From: Lonicera japonica
Taxonomy: Eukaryota; Streptophyta; Magnoliopsida; Dipsacales; Caprifoliaceae
DNA length: 64,000 nucleotides
Assembly: GCA_021464415.1 (NCBI GenBank)
Contig: JAKCWG010000519.1
Span: forward strand, 1 to 64,000
Direction: 5' to 3'
This document shows, piece after piece, positions 24,020-35,206 of this stretch. The notes under the pieces were generated by a model. That model did no database searches and was not told the DNA's origin. It was given only the letters and a program-made list of their open reading frames with translations. Position numbers and translations under genes: made by a program. Position 1 is the stretch's first letter, and each line of letters starts with the position of its first letter.

Positions 24020-26990
24020 AAAATGGAGATACAGAATAAAGTGAACTGTGTTTTATGGATAGTTAGGAGAGAGAAACCTTGGGACTAATATAATGATTTA
24101 TCACTCTTATTCTTTTTTATTAGTAAATGAACTGTGTTTAAAAAAAAAGCAAGGAGATAAACCGAAAGGAGAAGCAAATCTTGCAATATGCTCGCATAGT
24201 GGCTTAATTTTTTTTTCCTTTTTAAATAGTACAACTTTTTATTTCTTTGGTATGGGACTAATATTTTGGTTGAAAACAATTTAAAAAGGAAAAAGAAAAT
24301 AGGGAGAAATGGACATACAAAATAAAATGAACTGTATTTTACAAATAGATAGGAGAGAGAAATCTTAGGAGTAATATAATTATTTTATCACTCGTACTAT
24401 TTTTTATTAGTAAACAAACTGTATTAAAAAAAAGGGCAGGAGATAAACCAAAAAGAGAATCAAATCTTCCAATTTGCACGCACAATGGCTTCTTTTTTTC
24501 TTTTTTTTTTGTCCTTTTTATATAGTACAACCTTTTATTTCTTTGGTAAGGAATTAATATTTTGGTTGAAAACAATTTAAAAAGGAAAAAAGAAAATAAG
24601 GAGAAATGGAGATACAAAATAAAATGAACTGTATTTTACGGATAAATAGGAGAGAGAAATCTTAGGACTAATATAATTATTTTATCACTATTATTATTTT
24701 TTATTAGTAAACAAACTGTATTAAAAAAAAGCGCAAGAGATAAACCAAAAGGGGAATCAAATATTCCAATTTGCACGCACAGTGGCTTATTAATTTTTTT
24801 TTTCCTTTTTATATAGTACAACTTTTTATTTCCCACCAGATATATATATATATATATATATAAGAAATAGCCACTGAAGCAATAATTTGAAGGATTAAAC
24901 CTCGTCATCGTCATAAAAATACATTTTTAAAATTAAACTTTAACTAAATGATAAAAAAAAGATAATATGCGGAACTCTTCTTACTGAAAGAATCTAGCTA
25001 CGGTTTCTTGTCCTTGGTACCAAGACTAAATAAAAAAAATACAATACATATATAGGAAGAATTAGTATTACATCCTTATTATCTTTTTAAAACAATTTAA
25101 AAAGGAAAAAGAAAATAGGGAGAAATGGAGATACAAAATAAAAGGAACTATATTTTACGGATAAATAGGAAAGAGAAATCTTAAGACTAATATAATTATT
25201 TTATCACTCTTATTATTTTTTATTAGTAAACAAACTGTATTAAAAAAAAAGAAAAAAGAAAGGGCACGAGATAAACCAAAAGGAAAATAAAATCTTAGCT
25301 TCCAATTTGCACGCACAGTGGCTTTTTTCTTTTTTTTTTTCCTTTTTATATAGTACAACTTTTTATTTCCCACCGGATATATATATATAAAACAGCCACC
25401 GAAGCAATAATTTGAAGGATTAAACCTCGTCATCGTCATAAAAAATATATTTTTTAAATTAAACTTTAATTAAATGATAAAAAAAAATTAGAATATGCGG
25501 AACTCTTCTTACTGAAAGAATCTAGCTATGGTTTCTTGTCCTTGGTACCAAGACTAAATAAAAAAAAGTACAATACATATATAGGAAGAATTAGTATTAC
25601 ATCCTTATTATCTTTTTAAAACAATTTACAAAGGAAAAAGAAAATAGGGAGAAATGGAGATACAAAATAAAAGGAACTGTATTTTACGGATAAATAGGAA
25701 AGAGAAATCTTAGGACTAATATAATTATTTTATCACTCTTATTATTTTTTATTAGTAAACAAATTGTATTAAAAAAAAAAAGAAAGGGCAGGAGATAAAC
25801 CAAAAGGAGAATCAAATCTTCCAATTTGTACGCACAGTGGCTTCTTCTTTTTTTCCCTTTTTATATAGTACAACTTTTTATTTTCCACCGGAGATATATA
25901 TATATATATATATAAGAAACAGCCACCGAAGCAATAATTTGAAGGATTAAATCTCGTCATCGTCATAAAAAATATATTTTTAAAATTAAATTTTAACTAA
26001 ATGATAAAAAAAATTAGAATATGCGGAACTCTTCTTACTGAAAGAATCTAGCTATGGTTTCTTGTCCTTGGTACCAAGACTAAATAAAAAAAATACAATA
26101 CATATATAGGAAGAATTAGTATTACATCCTTATTATCTTTTTAAAACAATTTAAAAAGGGAAAAATAAAATAGGGAGAAATGGAGATACAAAATAAAAGG
26201 AACTGTATTTTACGGATAAATAGGAAAGAGAAATCTTAAGATTAATATAATTATTTTATCACTCTTATTATTTTATATATATATATATATATATAAGAAA
26301 CAACCACCGAAGCAATAATTTTCTGGATTAAATCTCATCATCGCCATAAAAAATATATTTTTAAAATTAAATTTTAACTAAATGATAAAAAAAATTAGAA
26401 TATGCGGAACTCTTCTTACTGAAAGAATCTAGCTATGGTTTCTTGTCCTTGGTACCAAGACTAAATAAAAAAAATACAATACATATATAGGAAGAATTAG
26501 TATTACATTCTCATTATCTTTTTAAAACAATTTAAAAAGGAAAAAGAAAATGGGGAGAAATGGGGATACAAAATAAAAGGAACTGTATTTTACGGATAAA
26601 TAGGAAAGAGAAATATTAGGATTAATATAATTATTTTGTCACTCTTATTATTTTTTATTAGTAAACAAATTTTATTAAAAAAAAGGGCAGGAGATAAACC
26701 AAAAGGATAATCAAATCTTCCAATTTGCACGCACAGTGGCTTATTTTTTTTTTCCTTTTTATATAGTACAACTTTTTATTTCCCACCGGATATATATATA
26801 TAAGAAACAGCCACCGAAGCAATAATTTGAAGGATTAAACCCCGTCATCGTCATAAAAAATATATTTTTAAAATTAAACTTTAACTAAATGATAAAAAAA
26901 ATTAGAATATGCGGAACTCTTCTTACCAAAAGAATCTAGCTTTGGTTTCTTGTCCTTGGTACCAAGACTAAATAAAAAAAATACAATAAA
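24020..26990. repeat. Tandem array of ~525-bp units inside the Helitron
   Basis: A unit marked by GGAGAGAAATCTTAGGA-type sequence, a CACGCACAGTGGCTT block, a (TA)n run, AGCAATAATTTGAAGGATTA and GCGGAACTCTTCTTACTGAA recurs. The last marker falls at about 24967, 25496, 26021, 26402 and 26909 (spacings near 529, 525, 381 and 507 bp). Two shorter units of ~290 bp precede these, from about 24020. One unit lacks its middle part and has only the (TA)n junction near 26275. On the minus strand each full unit ends with an exon-like stretch of ~41 nt (TCTTGGTACCAAGGACAAGA onward) between TTTAG and GTAAGA. Confidence 0.85.
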
Positions 26991-27309
26991 TTAAAGATCA
27001 AATTGTCGATTACATACCTGATTAAAAGTGTTCTCATGCATCGTAACAGCACCGGACGAAAAAATTTTGAGATTTTCCATTTCTAAATTTTTAAATAGTG
27101 AAAAAGGAGAATAAAATGTAAGAATTAAGAGAAAAGGCAATAAACAGTAAACATTATAATGAAGAAAAAAAGAAGGAAAAAGAAGTTATTAGAAATAGGT
27201 TTCTACCTGTTACAGAAGGAGAAATGAAAACAAAGCGCAGATGGAGATGGAGAGATCCAAAAGTACGTAGGAGAAATGAGACTTAAGTAGGGTTACAGTT
27301 TATCTACAA

Positions 27310-27450
27310 TTTATCACAAACTAATATATTAATTAAGAGATAAATTAATTAATTAATTAATTAATTAAGAGAGTTTATCTACAATTTATCACAAACTAAT
27401 ATATTAATTAAGAGATAAATTAATTAAATAATTAATTAATTAAGATAACT
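27310..27450. repeat. Direct repeat with (TTAA)n in the Helitron 5' region
   Basis: A segment beginning GTTTATCTACAATTTATCAC is present twice (about 27298 and 27372), each followed by a run of TTAA/ATTAATTA. Immediately after, a ~75-bp segment (GTCGTCGGATTAAAACATAA / GCCGTCAGATTAAAACATAA) is also present twice, at 27456 and 27544. Confidence 0.8.
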
Positions 27451-27633
27451 TAAGAGTCGTCGGATTAAAACATAAATGTTGAAATTAAATCTGAGCTACC
27501 AGTTGGAAAGATAAGTGTAAAGATAAGTGTATGTTATATATGAGCCGTCAGATTAAAACATAAAGACTCAAATTAAATCTGAGCCACCAGTTGAAAACAT
27601 AAACATAAAGAGTCATACTTTATCAGGATTGAC

Positions 27634-27653
27634 CTGATTTATTAATAGATAGA
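27634..27653 (-). other. Helitron 5' terminus (TC end)
   Basis: The minus strand reads TCTATCTATTAATAAATCAG from 27653, preceded by A. This is the expected 5' TC end at an A|T insertion site and fits common plant Helitron 5' ends (TCTATxxTATTAA-like). Confidence 0.75.
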
Positions 27654-28327
27654 TTATTTTAACTTAATACGCAATCACCACGATACAGTCGTATAAGAAT
27701 AAAATTCCTATGGTGACTTTGTCAAAGACCATTGAGAGTGGTCCCCACCAGAGATTAAAAAAGCATAACATCATACAAGATTTGTGAAACCATGGCGTAG
27801 AGTTGCAAAACGCCACACATATATCCATCATCTTCACTGCAGTACTCACTACTTTAATCATGGAATTTTTTTTTCTCAACTTTGAATTTGCTGTGCCTTT
27901 TTGTTCCTTTTCATGGCGAAAATACAGTTGCCTTTTTTTCACAAAGTTGGTTTTGAATTATATCCTTTTGAAAATGATAACATTGCAATAATATTGGTCG
28001 TACAAAGGCATAATATTAAATGTATAAAGGCGCTTTGACGAAGGTGTCTTGTCGTAAAAATATTAAAGAATGCAGTCTCTGATTGTATCTGTTGAAATGA
28101 CAGAAATTGATACTCTCCGAATTCGAAGGAATCTTGAGCGGGGAAACAACTTGATCCGGATGTGAAGCGGTTTCATTGATCGAGCTCAAATATTACTTTT
28201 TATTATTTTATTTAATGTGCCCCATCAAAGTAAAAAGTGTTTTTCTCTTCAAACTAAAAGTGATGAAAAATATTAAATTAATCAAATATGAAGACTCTAT
28301 GGGAGTGAGTAACTTAAAAACTTATTA
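27654..28327. other. Intergenic stretch
   Basis: No supported gene. The small open frames at 27664-27991 on both strands overlap each other and lack recognisable motifs. Confidence 0.4.
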
Positions 28328-28697
28328 GCGCATCTGGAGCGGGTATTGTAAATATTAGGCTAAATTTACTGATTGGTAATTAAGTTTTAGTCTTGTACAC
28401 AGCTGAAATTGTAAAAGTATACTCATTTGATCGTCCTTCATTCGTATGAAATTTTGTGTTAAAAAAATATATTAGAAAATGGTCATACGAGTAAGCCACA
28501 CTCGTATGACCATTTTCTAATATTTTTTAAGCACAAAATTTCATACTAATGAAAGACGATCGTACGACTAAAATTTAGTGGTATGTTAAGTTTACCAATT
28601 CTCTACCCTACCTTCCTCATTTTTATCTGTTTACCTTCTCCGCTGTGAAGATGGGTAGGGTAAATTTATCGATTTACCCTGCCCAATGTGGATGCTC
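28328..28697. mobile_element. PIF/Harbinger-like MITE, TSD TTA, with internal hairpin
   Basis: Terminal repeats GCGCATCTGGAGCGGGTATT (left) and GAGCATCCACATTGGGCAGG (right, reverse complement) are flanked by TTA at 28325-28327 and 28698-28700. In its middle, 28429-28492 and 28500-28562 form near-perfect ~63-bp inverted arms around a 7-nt loop (AAGCCAC). Non-coding, 370 bp. Confidence 0.7.
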
Positions 28698-28924
28698 TTA
28701 CAAAAATTACTCTTGAATTCTGTAAATAAGGTCAAAAATATAATAGACAATGTTAACGAGAACATTAATCCAGACCGACATCGTTTTCTTTCTTTTTAAG
28801 TGGTTAAATCATGTGGATTAATCTAAACCAATTATTTAAAATAAATGGTCAAGATTTATTCGCTTCACCCATGCAATTTGCTTCCAAACTATAGAGGAGC
28901 CGTACCCCTTCGAGATACTCTTAA

Positions 28925-29250
28925 GCCTTGTTTGGTTCACATATTTGAGCTCTCAGGAAAGGAAAGCCTTTCATTTCCTTTATTTGGTAAGTACAAATTC
29001 CGGAAACACTTTCCTGATAAAAGGAGAAATAAGGGATAAAGTCATTCTTCCTTAAAACCTATGGAATTGATTTTTCCTTGTGATTTCCTAGCATTTATTA
29101 CAAAAAATTTGGACAACAATACCCCTACCTAAAAACTTTCCATATTTTACCAAACACATGCAAAAAATAAAACTTGAAAAGAACTTTAGTTTCCCACCTC
29201 CATAGGAAAGTTAAGAGAATTGATTTCCCTTCCGTGAACTAAACGAGACC
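28925..29250. mobile_element. PIF/Harbinger-like MITE, TSD TAA
   Basis: The left end GCCTTGTTTGGTTCAC and right end (reverse complement) GGTCTCGTTTAGTTCAC are flanked by TAA at 28922-28924 and 29251-29253. Internal sequence (ACAAAAAATTTGGACAACAA and following) matches the element at 45347-45649. Non-coding, 326 bp. Confidence 0.75.
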
Positions 29251-29689
29251 TAAGGGCACACTCAACGTGATTAACCATATTCCCTCATTTTAGGGACCAC
29301 TATTCACATTGTAAAGATGGTCCTATCACCTATAACTATGACCGAGCCTCGTAATTAGAAGGGATCTAAAATCATATACACCGTTTCTCATAATACTTGT
29401 ACTCAGAGCATGTACTCTCATTTCATACAATAAATAAAATCATCAACCACACACTATGAGGATGGACATAAACTAATTGATACGGGAATAACCTTACAAA
29501 AATCCCTTGTGTTCTTGTGAAGTTTTATTTGTTTATCAATTTAATTGCGGGTAATTTTTGTTAACCTTACATTCGTCAAAGTGAAAAATATAAAATTGAG
29601 GGGATACATTTTATCTTTTCAAAATTGACAAAGTACATGCAACTTTCAAGCAAAACTAGCGTGATCCTAGTCAGAAAGAGCATACAAGT

Positions 29690-29920
29690 ATGGCCAACAC
29701 CAACGTGGTAAAATCTCAGTCGGTCAAACTTGACAAACTAGCTCGACGATTGATAATCGCCGGCGAGACGAAAGAACTCATATGCAATTTGAAGTGCAGA
29801 GGACACAGGAAGAAGCTCGGAGGGATCCCAGCTCGAATGACCTACGGGCAATACAGATATGAATTACAAATAATCAACTTTTGCACTAGCAAGTTAGAGA
29901 AGTTATCAGTAAGGTACTAG
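29690..29920 (+). CDS. Possible small protein, 76 aa, unrecognised
   Basis: An ATG-initiated frame encodes a basic 76-residue peptide (starts MANTNVVKSQSVKLDKLARR). The base composition of its first 55 codons is less AT-biased than the surroundings. It contains two Cys (CNLKC) and a basic CRGHRKKLGG stretch, then MTYGQYRYEL, vaguely like small uncharacterised plant proteins with a GxFxYDxxSY motif. The last third becomes AT-rich and looks like random readthrough, so the real gene may be longer with a lost or spliced 3' end, or it may be a relic. No signal peptide, membrane segment or known domain is visible. Function unknown. Confidence 0.3.
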   Translation: MANTNVVKSQSVKLDKLARRLIIAGETKELICNLKCRGHRKKLGGIPARMTYGQYRYELQIINFCTSKLEKLSVRY

Positions 29921-30272
29921 AAGTATGTGTGTCAATTGAGCTGAGTAGCTAGCACAAAACTCACCTTTTCGGCCGCTAAATTTTAAGCCTAGTCTTAATT
30001 GAATTTGATACAAGTCAAGTATGAACAAAAGTAGGAAAGACCAAAGACTTTAAAGTACCCTAATTTATATTTAAAAAAAGAAAAAAAAAAGAAATTGTTT
30101 GAAAGTCACAAACAACTTAGAATGTTGTCAAAAGTCTTAAACCACTAGGACATTAATAACACCCATCTATACAGGCGACACCGGGCCCAAACTCCTAACA
30201 AAATATAGATTATATAAAGGTGTAATGTAGTTGACTTTGAGTTGAGTACGCGTATGAGCAGCATTAAAATAA
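29921..30272. other. Intergenic stretch
   Basis: AT-rich; contains an A-rich run near 30072-30091. No gene is seen. Confidence 0.4.
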
Positions 30273-30852
30273 GGGTGATTTTAAATGCACCCACTTAATT
30301 AATCTCTTCACTCCACTTTTAAATTTTAAATTTAATTATTTTAACCTAAAATGCCCTATTTGCAATTTGTAAACTCACCCCATTAGGTTCATCCTTTTAT
30401 TTTTCTTTCATTCTCTTTCTTTCAACATTTCTTCAAGAGATTGTTCCGTCTTTCTTTCTTTTAATTTTCTCGACTTTCCCTTCTCGTCTACTTACTAAAT
30501 CTCAGTGGCCGGTCAATTGAGTAGATCATGGTTCTTTTTTTAACAAGAAAAACTCATTTTAAATTGGATCCAGTAAGACTAAAAAAAATATTCCCCCAAA
30601 AAAAATGAAACAGATCCACGAATTAATGGGCACACTAAAATCGAGTTCAAACTTCATTTTTTTCCATTGAATTGAAACATTAATTATATTGCTAGTTTGT
30701 GTAGGAATATTGGAGAGAAATCGAGAATCAATTAAACTCACCCCACTTGAGGGGTGAGTTGAATGTTTTTTATCAAAACTAGTGGGGTGAGAAGCAAGTT
30801 CTCTTAAATTGGGGTGAAAAGAATAACTTTGTGGGTGCATTTAAAATCACCC
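30273..30852. mobile_element. MITE with perfect 22-bp TIRs, TSD TAA
   Basis: Perfect terminal inverted repeats begin GGGTGATTTTAAATGCACCC (left 30273-30294, right 30831-30852) and are flanked by TAA at 30270-30272 and 30853-30855, as in Tourist/PIF-Harbinger MITEs. Subterminal GGGGTGAG/CTCACCCC motifs occur inside. Length 580 bp. A 93-codon minus-strand frame inside has no homology I recognise. Confidence 0.85.
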
Positions 30853-30855
30853 TAA

Positions 30856-32310
30856 AATAATTTGGGCTGATATTGATCAACCCAAAGTCAAACTTTCCCA
30901 AAAATGCTTAATTTTGTATTTTCCCATTAAATAGTCTATTAGGTTTGGAAAATTGGTGTCTTGGCACTAATAGTTCATAAAATTACAATCTAACTCTTGA
31001 GTTTTTAAATTTCAATTTTGATCCCAAACTTTCGAAACCGTTGAAATCACCTGAAACCGAGAAACCAACTTCTGAAAATAGGAATTGACTAGTCCGGATT
31101 CCACCCAATTTAAGCAGGCCATTTGTTTTTTCGACGAAACCAAAACGTGAAGAAGATATGTAAATATGGACATGCAATAAAAATGATTGAGAAATTATAT
31201 ATACATTCACTTTGAGTCTAGATGGGGTGGAGATGCGTGCGTGCTTGCTCGATTGCTTACGTTCCTTCTTTGATTCCTTGCTAAGCACAGAGGCGGACGT
31301 AATATACTGTTTGTTAGGGCACTTGCCCTATCAAAATTTTAATCTTACATTATATACTCGATCTCTGTTAAAAATAAAAGTGCCTAAAGAAAGTGTCCCA
31401 CTAATTTTATTAAAATGCTCACTTTAACATAAAAGAGTGCCCCAATCCACTTTTATTTTCTAATTTTGACCTTCAACCCTCTATGCGTTCTTGCTTTATA
31501 AATTTTTATGAATTCTTCATCTCAATTTTGTGTTCTTCATTACCATTTTTTGTGTTCTTCATTACCATCTTGATTTGACAACAAACAATACTTGCCAATG
31601 GTCCTTTCAAATGTCACATCTATATCCCATCAATCGACAAATGAGTCATGAGGTTCATGTTGGTATTTTGGGGGGTTGGGGGGGGGGGGGGGGAGAGTGG
31701 CGGAAGAGAATGAGCAGCGTGGTTCATTCTGTCGTCTGCTGATGTGCAATAACTCAATAAGCAGTAAAGGGTTAGTGTTAGAGACTCTGGGAATTCTGAA
31801 AACAATTCTTGATAATCTTTCAAGCATATTGCAAGTAATTAAGTCAAACAAATATGTAAGTGATTCGTAAAATAAGGTGTCTACACTATCTAGATGTCAT
31901 TGATCTTAAAGGCCGATTAGTTACATCTCTTTAGTCAAATGGTCAAGAACACAAAGGCTGGTCATTGGATAAATGCCCCACAAGCCCCTCCCTTGTACAA
32001 TATCTGTTTGCTCGCGCTTGAATCTTCTTATTTGGTATGAACGGGGCAGAAGCAATGATAAAGAGGGCTGGGAAGAAGTGAACTCTGAGATTTGATACGT
32101 GGCAAGATTGGTGATCGCCGTGTAAAACGTGTGAGAGTTAAACACCCATATGGCACATGAGCAGTTTTTTCAAGACCAAAAAATTAAAAATATGATAGCA
32201 TAGACTGTCACGCTACACGTGTGACTATGACAATTAAACATCTAAGACAAATTTATCATAAACAAGTTTGCTACTACAATACCACGCTAGGCCTATGTAA
32301 AAACTCTTTA
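30856..32310. other. Intergenic stretch with a G-rich tract
   Basis: No supported gene. A G run lies at 31670-31693 (GGGGGG, TT, then 16 G), which could form a G-quadruplex. The remaining open frames are short and overlap on both strands. Confidence 0.45.
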
Positions 32311-32723
32311 GAACATTCACAATAATATGGTAGTGTAAGTAGGATAAATTTGCTCTACGAGAGCATGCAATGGTTATAGAAGATAAAGTAAAATATTTTT
32401 CTTTAGTATACGAGAACGGTAAAGTTGAGTTAAGTTTGATACCATGCAACAAACATTGTGTCGTTCAAGCACAATGTGTGACTTTTGGAGCGTTTCTTTC
32501 TCCTATTTATATATTATATCCTCTTCTTTGTTTCCTTCTCTTTCTACTTCTTTCTACTTTCTTTTCTTGCTTAAAATACTATATAATGTTTGTTTCATCT
32601 CTTTTTGTGTAAGATCGTATTCTAGTAGATTCGACAAGCAATATCACTACCATACTACTATTAAAGCACCTAAATTAAATATATCTAGGTACTATACCAC
32701 CAAATTCCCCGTTGTTAATGCTC
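32311..32723. mobile_element. PIF/Harbinger-like MITE, TSD TTA
   Basis: Short imperfect terminal repeats GAACATTCACAATAATATGG (left) and GAGCATTAACAACGGGGAAT (right, reverse complement) are flanked by TTA at 32308-32310 and 32724-32726. Non-coding. Confidence 0.55.
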
Positions 32724-32849
32724 TTAGGCCATTTCCACCCCATAAGTTAATAGAGTAAATACTTCTTTTTGCTGTCCCATCACACCATGAAATATGCCAA
32801 AAAGGTAAACCAAAACTAAAATTATTTACCAACAAAATTTTACGCTACC

Positions 32850-33145
32850 TAATACATCACATGTCAGGATAGGATTGACACCCTTCCATGACACATGATG
32901 TGTTGTGTCATTAAAGAATTTTGAATTCTCCTAACACATGTGATGTGAGATGCCATAGACTTGGGCAATGCATCATGTGTTGTGCCAAGGTAAATTTTTT
33001 TAAAAATTTAGCCGTTGCAACTTTGAAAATTTCATAACCATTTCTATGACACATGATGTGTCGTGTGGCATTATGCTTTGGTTGACACATCACATGCCGA
33101 ACAAATCCCTTAATTTTTTTCTCGACATATCATGTGTCGCAAGAT
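32850..33145. repeat. Cluster of CACATGATGTG palindromes
   Basis: Palindromic motifs of the type (A)CACATGATGTG(T) or CACATGTGATGTG recur at about 32853, 32893, 32934, 32968, 33050, 33086 and 33125, embedded in weakly similar ~80-bp segments (GACACATGATGTGTYGTG). Probably a degenerate tandem or foldback repeat; no gene. Confidence 0.6.
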
Positions 33146-33568
33146 GCATTTTTTACTTTCTCATTCATGCAGTTTTCTACACATTGAAAAGTTAAATACC
33201 AACTTTTACAATATACTTTTAAGTGCCCATTAAAGATGTGAGGTGTTATTTACATTATCCATATTTGTCACATTACCCCCCTTATCACAAACACCCCTTA
33301 AAGGTAAATTTATTATCACATACATAGTGTCTACTTAAGAAGAGTTTATTAGTAACAAGTCACCTAACATCAAGAAATTGAGTGTTGTAATATTTTTCAA
33401 ACAAAACTTACTTAATGAAAAGTAACTCACCACCTTAAATGGAGAAAGTGTATTACTAAACACTTGTCTAATAGCAAATAATAAAAGAAAATGTTTGTGA
33501 TAAATAAATAAATATTAAAATATATTTTTAATTAAATTTTAAAAAAATATATTTGTGATAGATTTGAT
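33146..33568. other. Intergenic stretch before the hAT element
   Basis: No gene seen. Bases 33561-33568 (GATTTGAT) are the left target duplication of the following element. Confidence 0.5.
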
Positions 33569-34761
33569 TAGGGATGGATTTGGTACAATACCGTACCATA
33601 CCGACTATACCGAGTACCATACCGAAATTTTGGTACACTAAAATTCAGTACCATTACCATACCAAACTTTCAGTATACCGAATTTTGGTATACCGAAATA
33701 TCGATATGGTACGGGTTGGTACGGTACATTACCAAAAAATCAATCATGTAAATAAAAAAAAATCTTTTTTTAAATTTAAATGATTTTTTTGAATTTAATT
33801 GATTTACAAAATAATTGATTATTATTAATTAACATAAAATATAGGCTAACTTAACTCAAACCTAAATTTAACTAAATTTTTTTGAAAAAGAATTAGACAT
33901 GATTTGTTAATATTTACATCTTTACACTTTATTGCTTAAAAAATAGACTAAATCACTAAACAGATAAGAATGTGTTATTATTATGATGGCTCATATTTAT
34001 CGTAATGCAAACCGATTAAGTAAATTGAGCCATTATAATTCAAATGGTATTAAATGAATTGGGACAATTTTTGTAGAATTAAAGGAGGATGAAGAACTTA
34101 GAACATCTGCAACTAAGCAGAATTGCATAATATATACATACATGCATATCTATAATTTATATATCTTAATCTTACTCAACCAACTAGATTCCCAAATTCA
34201 AAATAAAACTTATGATATTCTAATTTATTTCTTTTACTTGACATCATCTGTTGAAATTATAGACTGTCATTGCCTATTGTGAAAGAAAACAAAACCAACA
34301 TCTTTTCATCATTGATAGATATTATATATGTCAAAGTTCGAGTGCATACTCAGTGAAACGACTTAAATTAACTAAACAATATTAAAATGAACCGACAAAA
34401 TTTGTTTCAATGGAATATTTATATGGAACGAGAATTGTTACCCGATTTAGAGTTGAAATGGGTCTAAAGAAAAAATGGGATTGTTGATAATATGGACCGT
34501 TCATCTAACTTTATCTATATCTAATTGTGAAATATTAGTAATTTGTTATTTATTTAATATTTGGTATAATGGCACATTTGGTATTGGTACGGTACGGTAT
34601 ACTATCGGTAATGAATATGAATATCAATGCCGTACCAAAGCATTTCGGTATGGTACAATACCAATCGGTATTGTACCATTATCAAATTTTCGGTACAATT
34701 CGATATTGGTTCGGTTTAGTACGGATTGGTACGGTACAAATGGTATTTTTTCCGACCCCTA
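33569..34761. mobile_element. Non-autonomous hAT element, 8-bp TSD GATTTGAT
   Basis: The left terminus TAGGGATGGATTTGGTAC and right terminus (reverse complement) TAGGGGTCGGAAAAAATACC are flanked by the identical octamer GATTTGAT at 33561-33568 and 34762-34769, diagnostic of the hAT superfamily. Both ends are packed with GGTAC/GTACC motifs (for example GGTACGGTACGGTATAC), the kind of subterminal repeats hAT transposases bind. The interior is AT-rich with no transposase. Length 1193 bp. Its right end lies 445 bp upstream of the IQD start codon. Confidence 0.9.
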
Positions 34762-35206
34762 GATTTGATGGCGTAAATACACAGGCGCGAGTGTCTTGCT
34801 GCAGTGTCGAGAAATAATTTAAGCGTGGGTATTTGGTAATATACCCTAAAAGCCAAGGGCATATAGTGAGATAGCAACAGTAGGGAACGAGCGGGAACAA
34901 GTGACTGAGGGCAGTTCCCGTTGATTGGGTTCAAATTTTCAAATTGTCAAAGTTATCGAACAGAGAGCACAAATGCGCTAGACTCTCGCCACCCAAGAAC
35001 CACAACTTACCCCCATTACCATCACCCCACTCTCTCTACTTTATCTCTCTACAATTAATTAGAACTATTAACTTTTATCTCACTCACCACAACCCTTCTT
35101 TCAACTCTTCCGAGCTCCATTTTCCTTAACATTCTTTAAGCTCTTCCAAATCAGATTTTTCAAGATTTTGAAGCTGAGATCTGTTACTTGAAGAGGTTAG
35201 CCTCAA

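Larger units (their letters stand above)
15613..27080 (-). pseudogene. Helitron Rep/helicase (RepHel) gene, multi-exon, broken
   Basis: This gene encodes a rolling-circle replication initiator fused to a PIF1-type 5'-3' DNA helicase. The putative start is ATG at 27080 (exon 27018-27080, 21 codons, donor GTATGT). Small exons follow between 23687 and 22045. A Ser/Pro-rich region with the repeated (A/S)AQR(I/L)RRERERSIG motif lies at 20925-20350. The Rep domain (Helitron_like_N) spans about 19750-17850, with the HUH motif in QKRGLPHMHLLIFL and the paired tyrosines in KYIHKYIYK near 18000. The helicase domain spans about 17100-15613, with Walker B IIWDEVPM and the C-terminal [14 protein letters not shown]...YVALSR block, split by an intron at about 16383-16451. 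Lesions: stops at 22628, 20348, 19753, 19337, 18173 and 17936; a frameshift near 19515; and GGAGTWKT in Walker A, where the family has GGAGTGKT. It cannot make a full-length product. Confidence 0.85.
14077..27653 (-). mobile_element. Complete but inactivated Helitron (13.6 kb)
   Basis: Read on the minus strand, the element begins TCTATCTATTAATAAATCAG directly after a host A (complement of 27654). It ends with a GC-rich hairpin, an 11-nt tail and CTAG directly before a host T (complement of 14076). These are the hallmarks of plant Helitrons: 5' TC, 3' CTRR, insertion between A and T, no target duplication, no terminal inverted repeats. Between the ends lies a Rep/helicase gene with HUH endonuclease, two-tyrosine and PIF1-type helicase motifs. 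The element carries multiple inactivating lesions, a tandem array in its 5' half and a gag-like fragment near its 3' end. Boundaries were found by eye; an empty-site comparison was not possible. Confidence 0.85.

Noticed and set aside
24636..25966. Repeated ~90-codon frames starting MTMTRFNPSNYCF
   Set aside because: They recur because the ~525-bp unit is tandemly repeated; they run through (TA)n and poly-A and vary by indels, so they are not conserved proteins.
31620..31851. Proline-rich and glycine-rich small frames
   Set aside because: Artefacts of the G run at 31670-31693 read in several frames.
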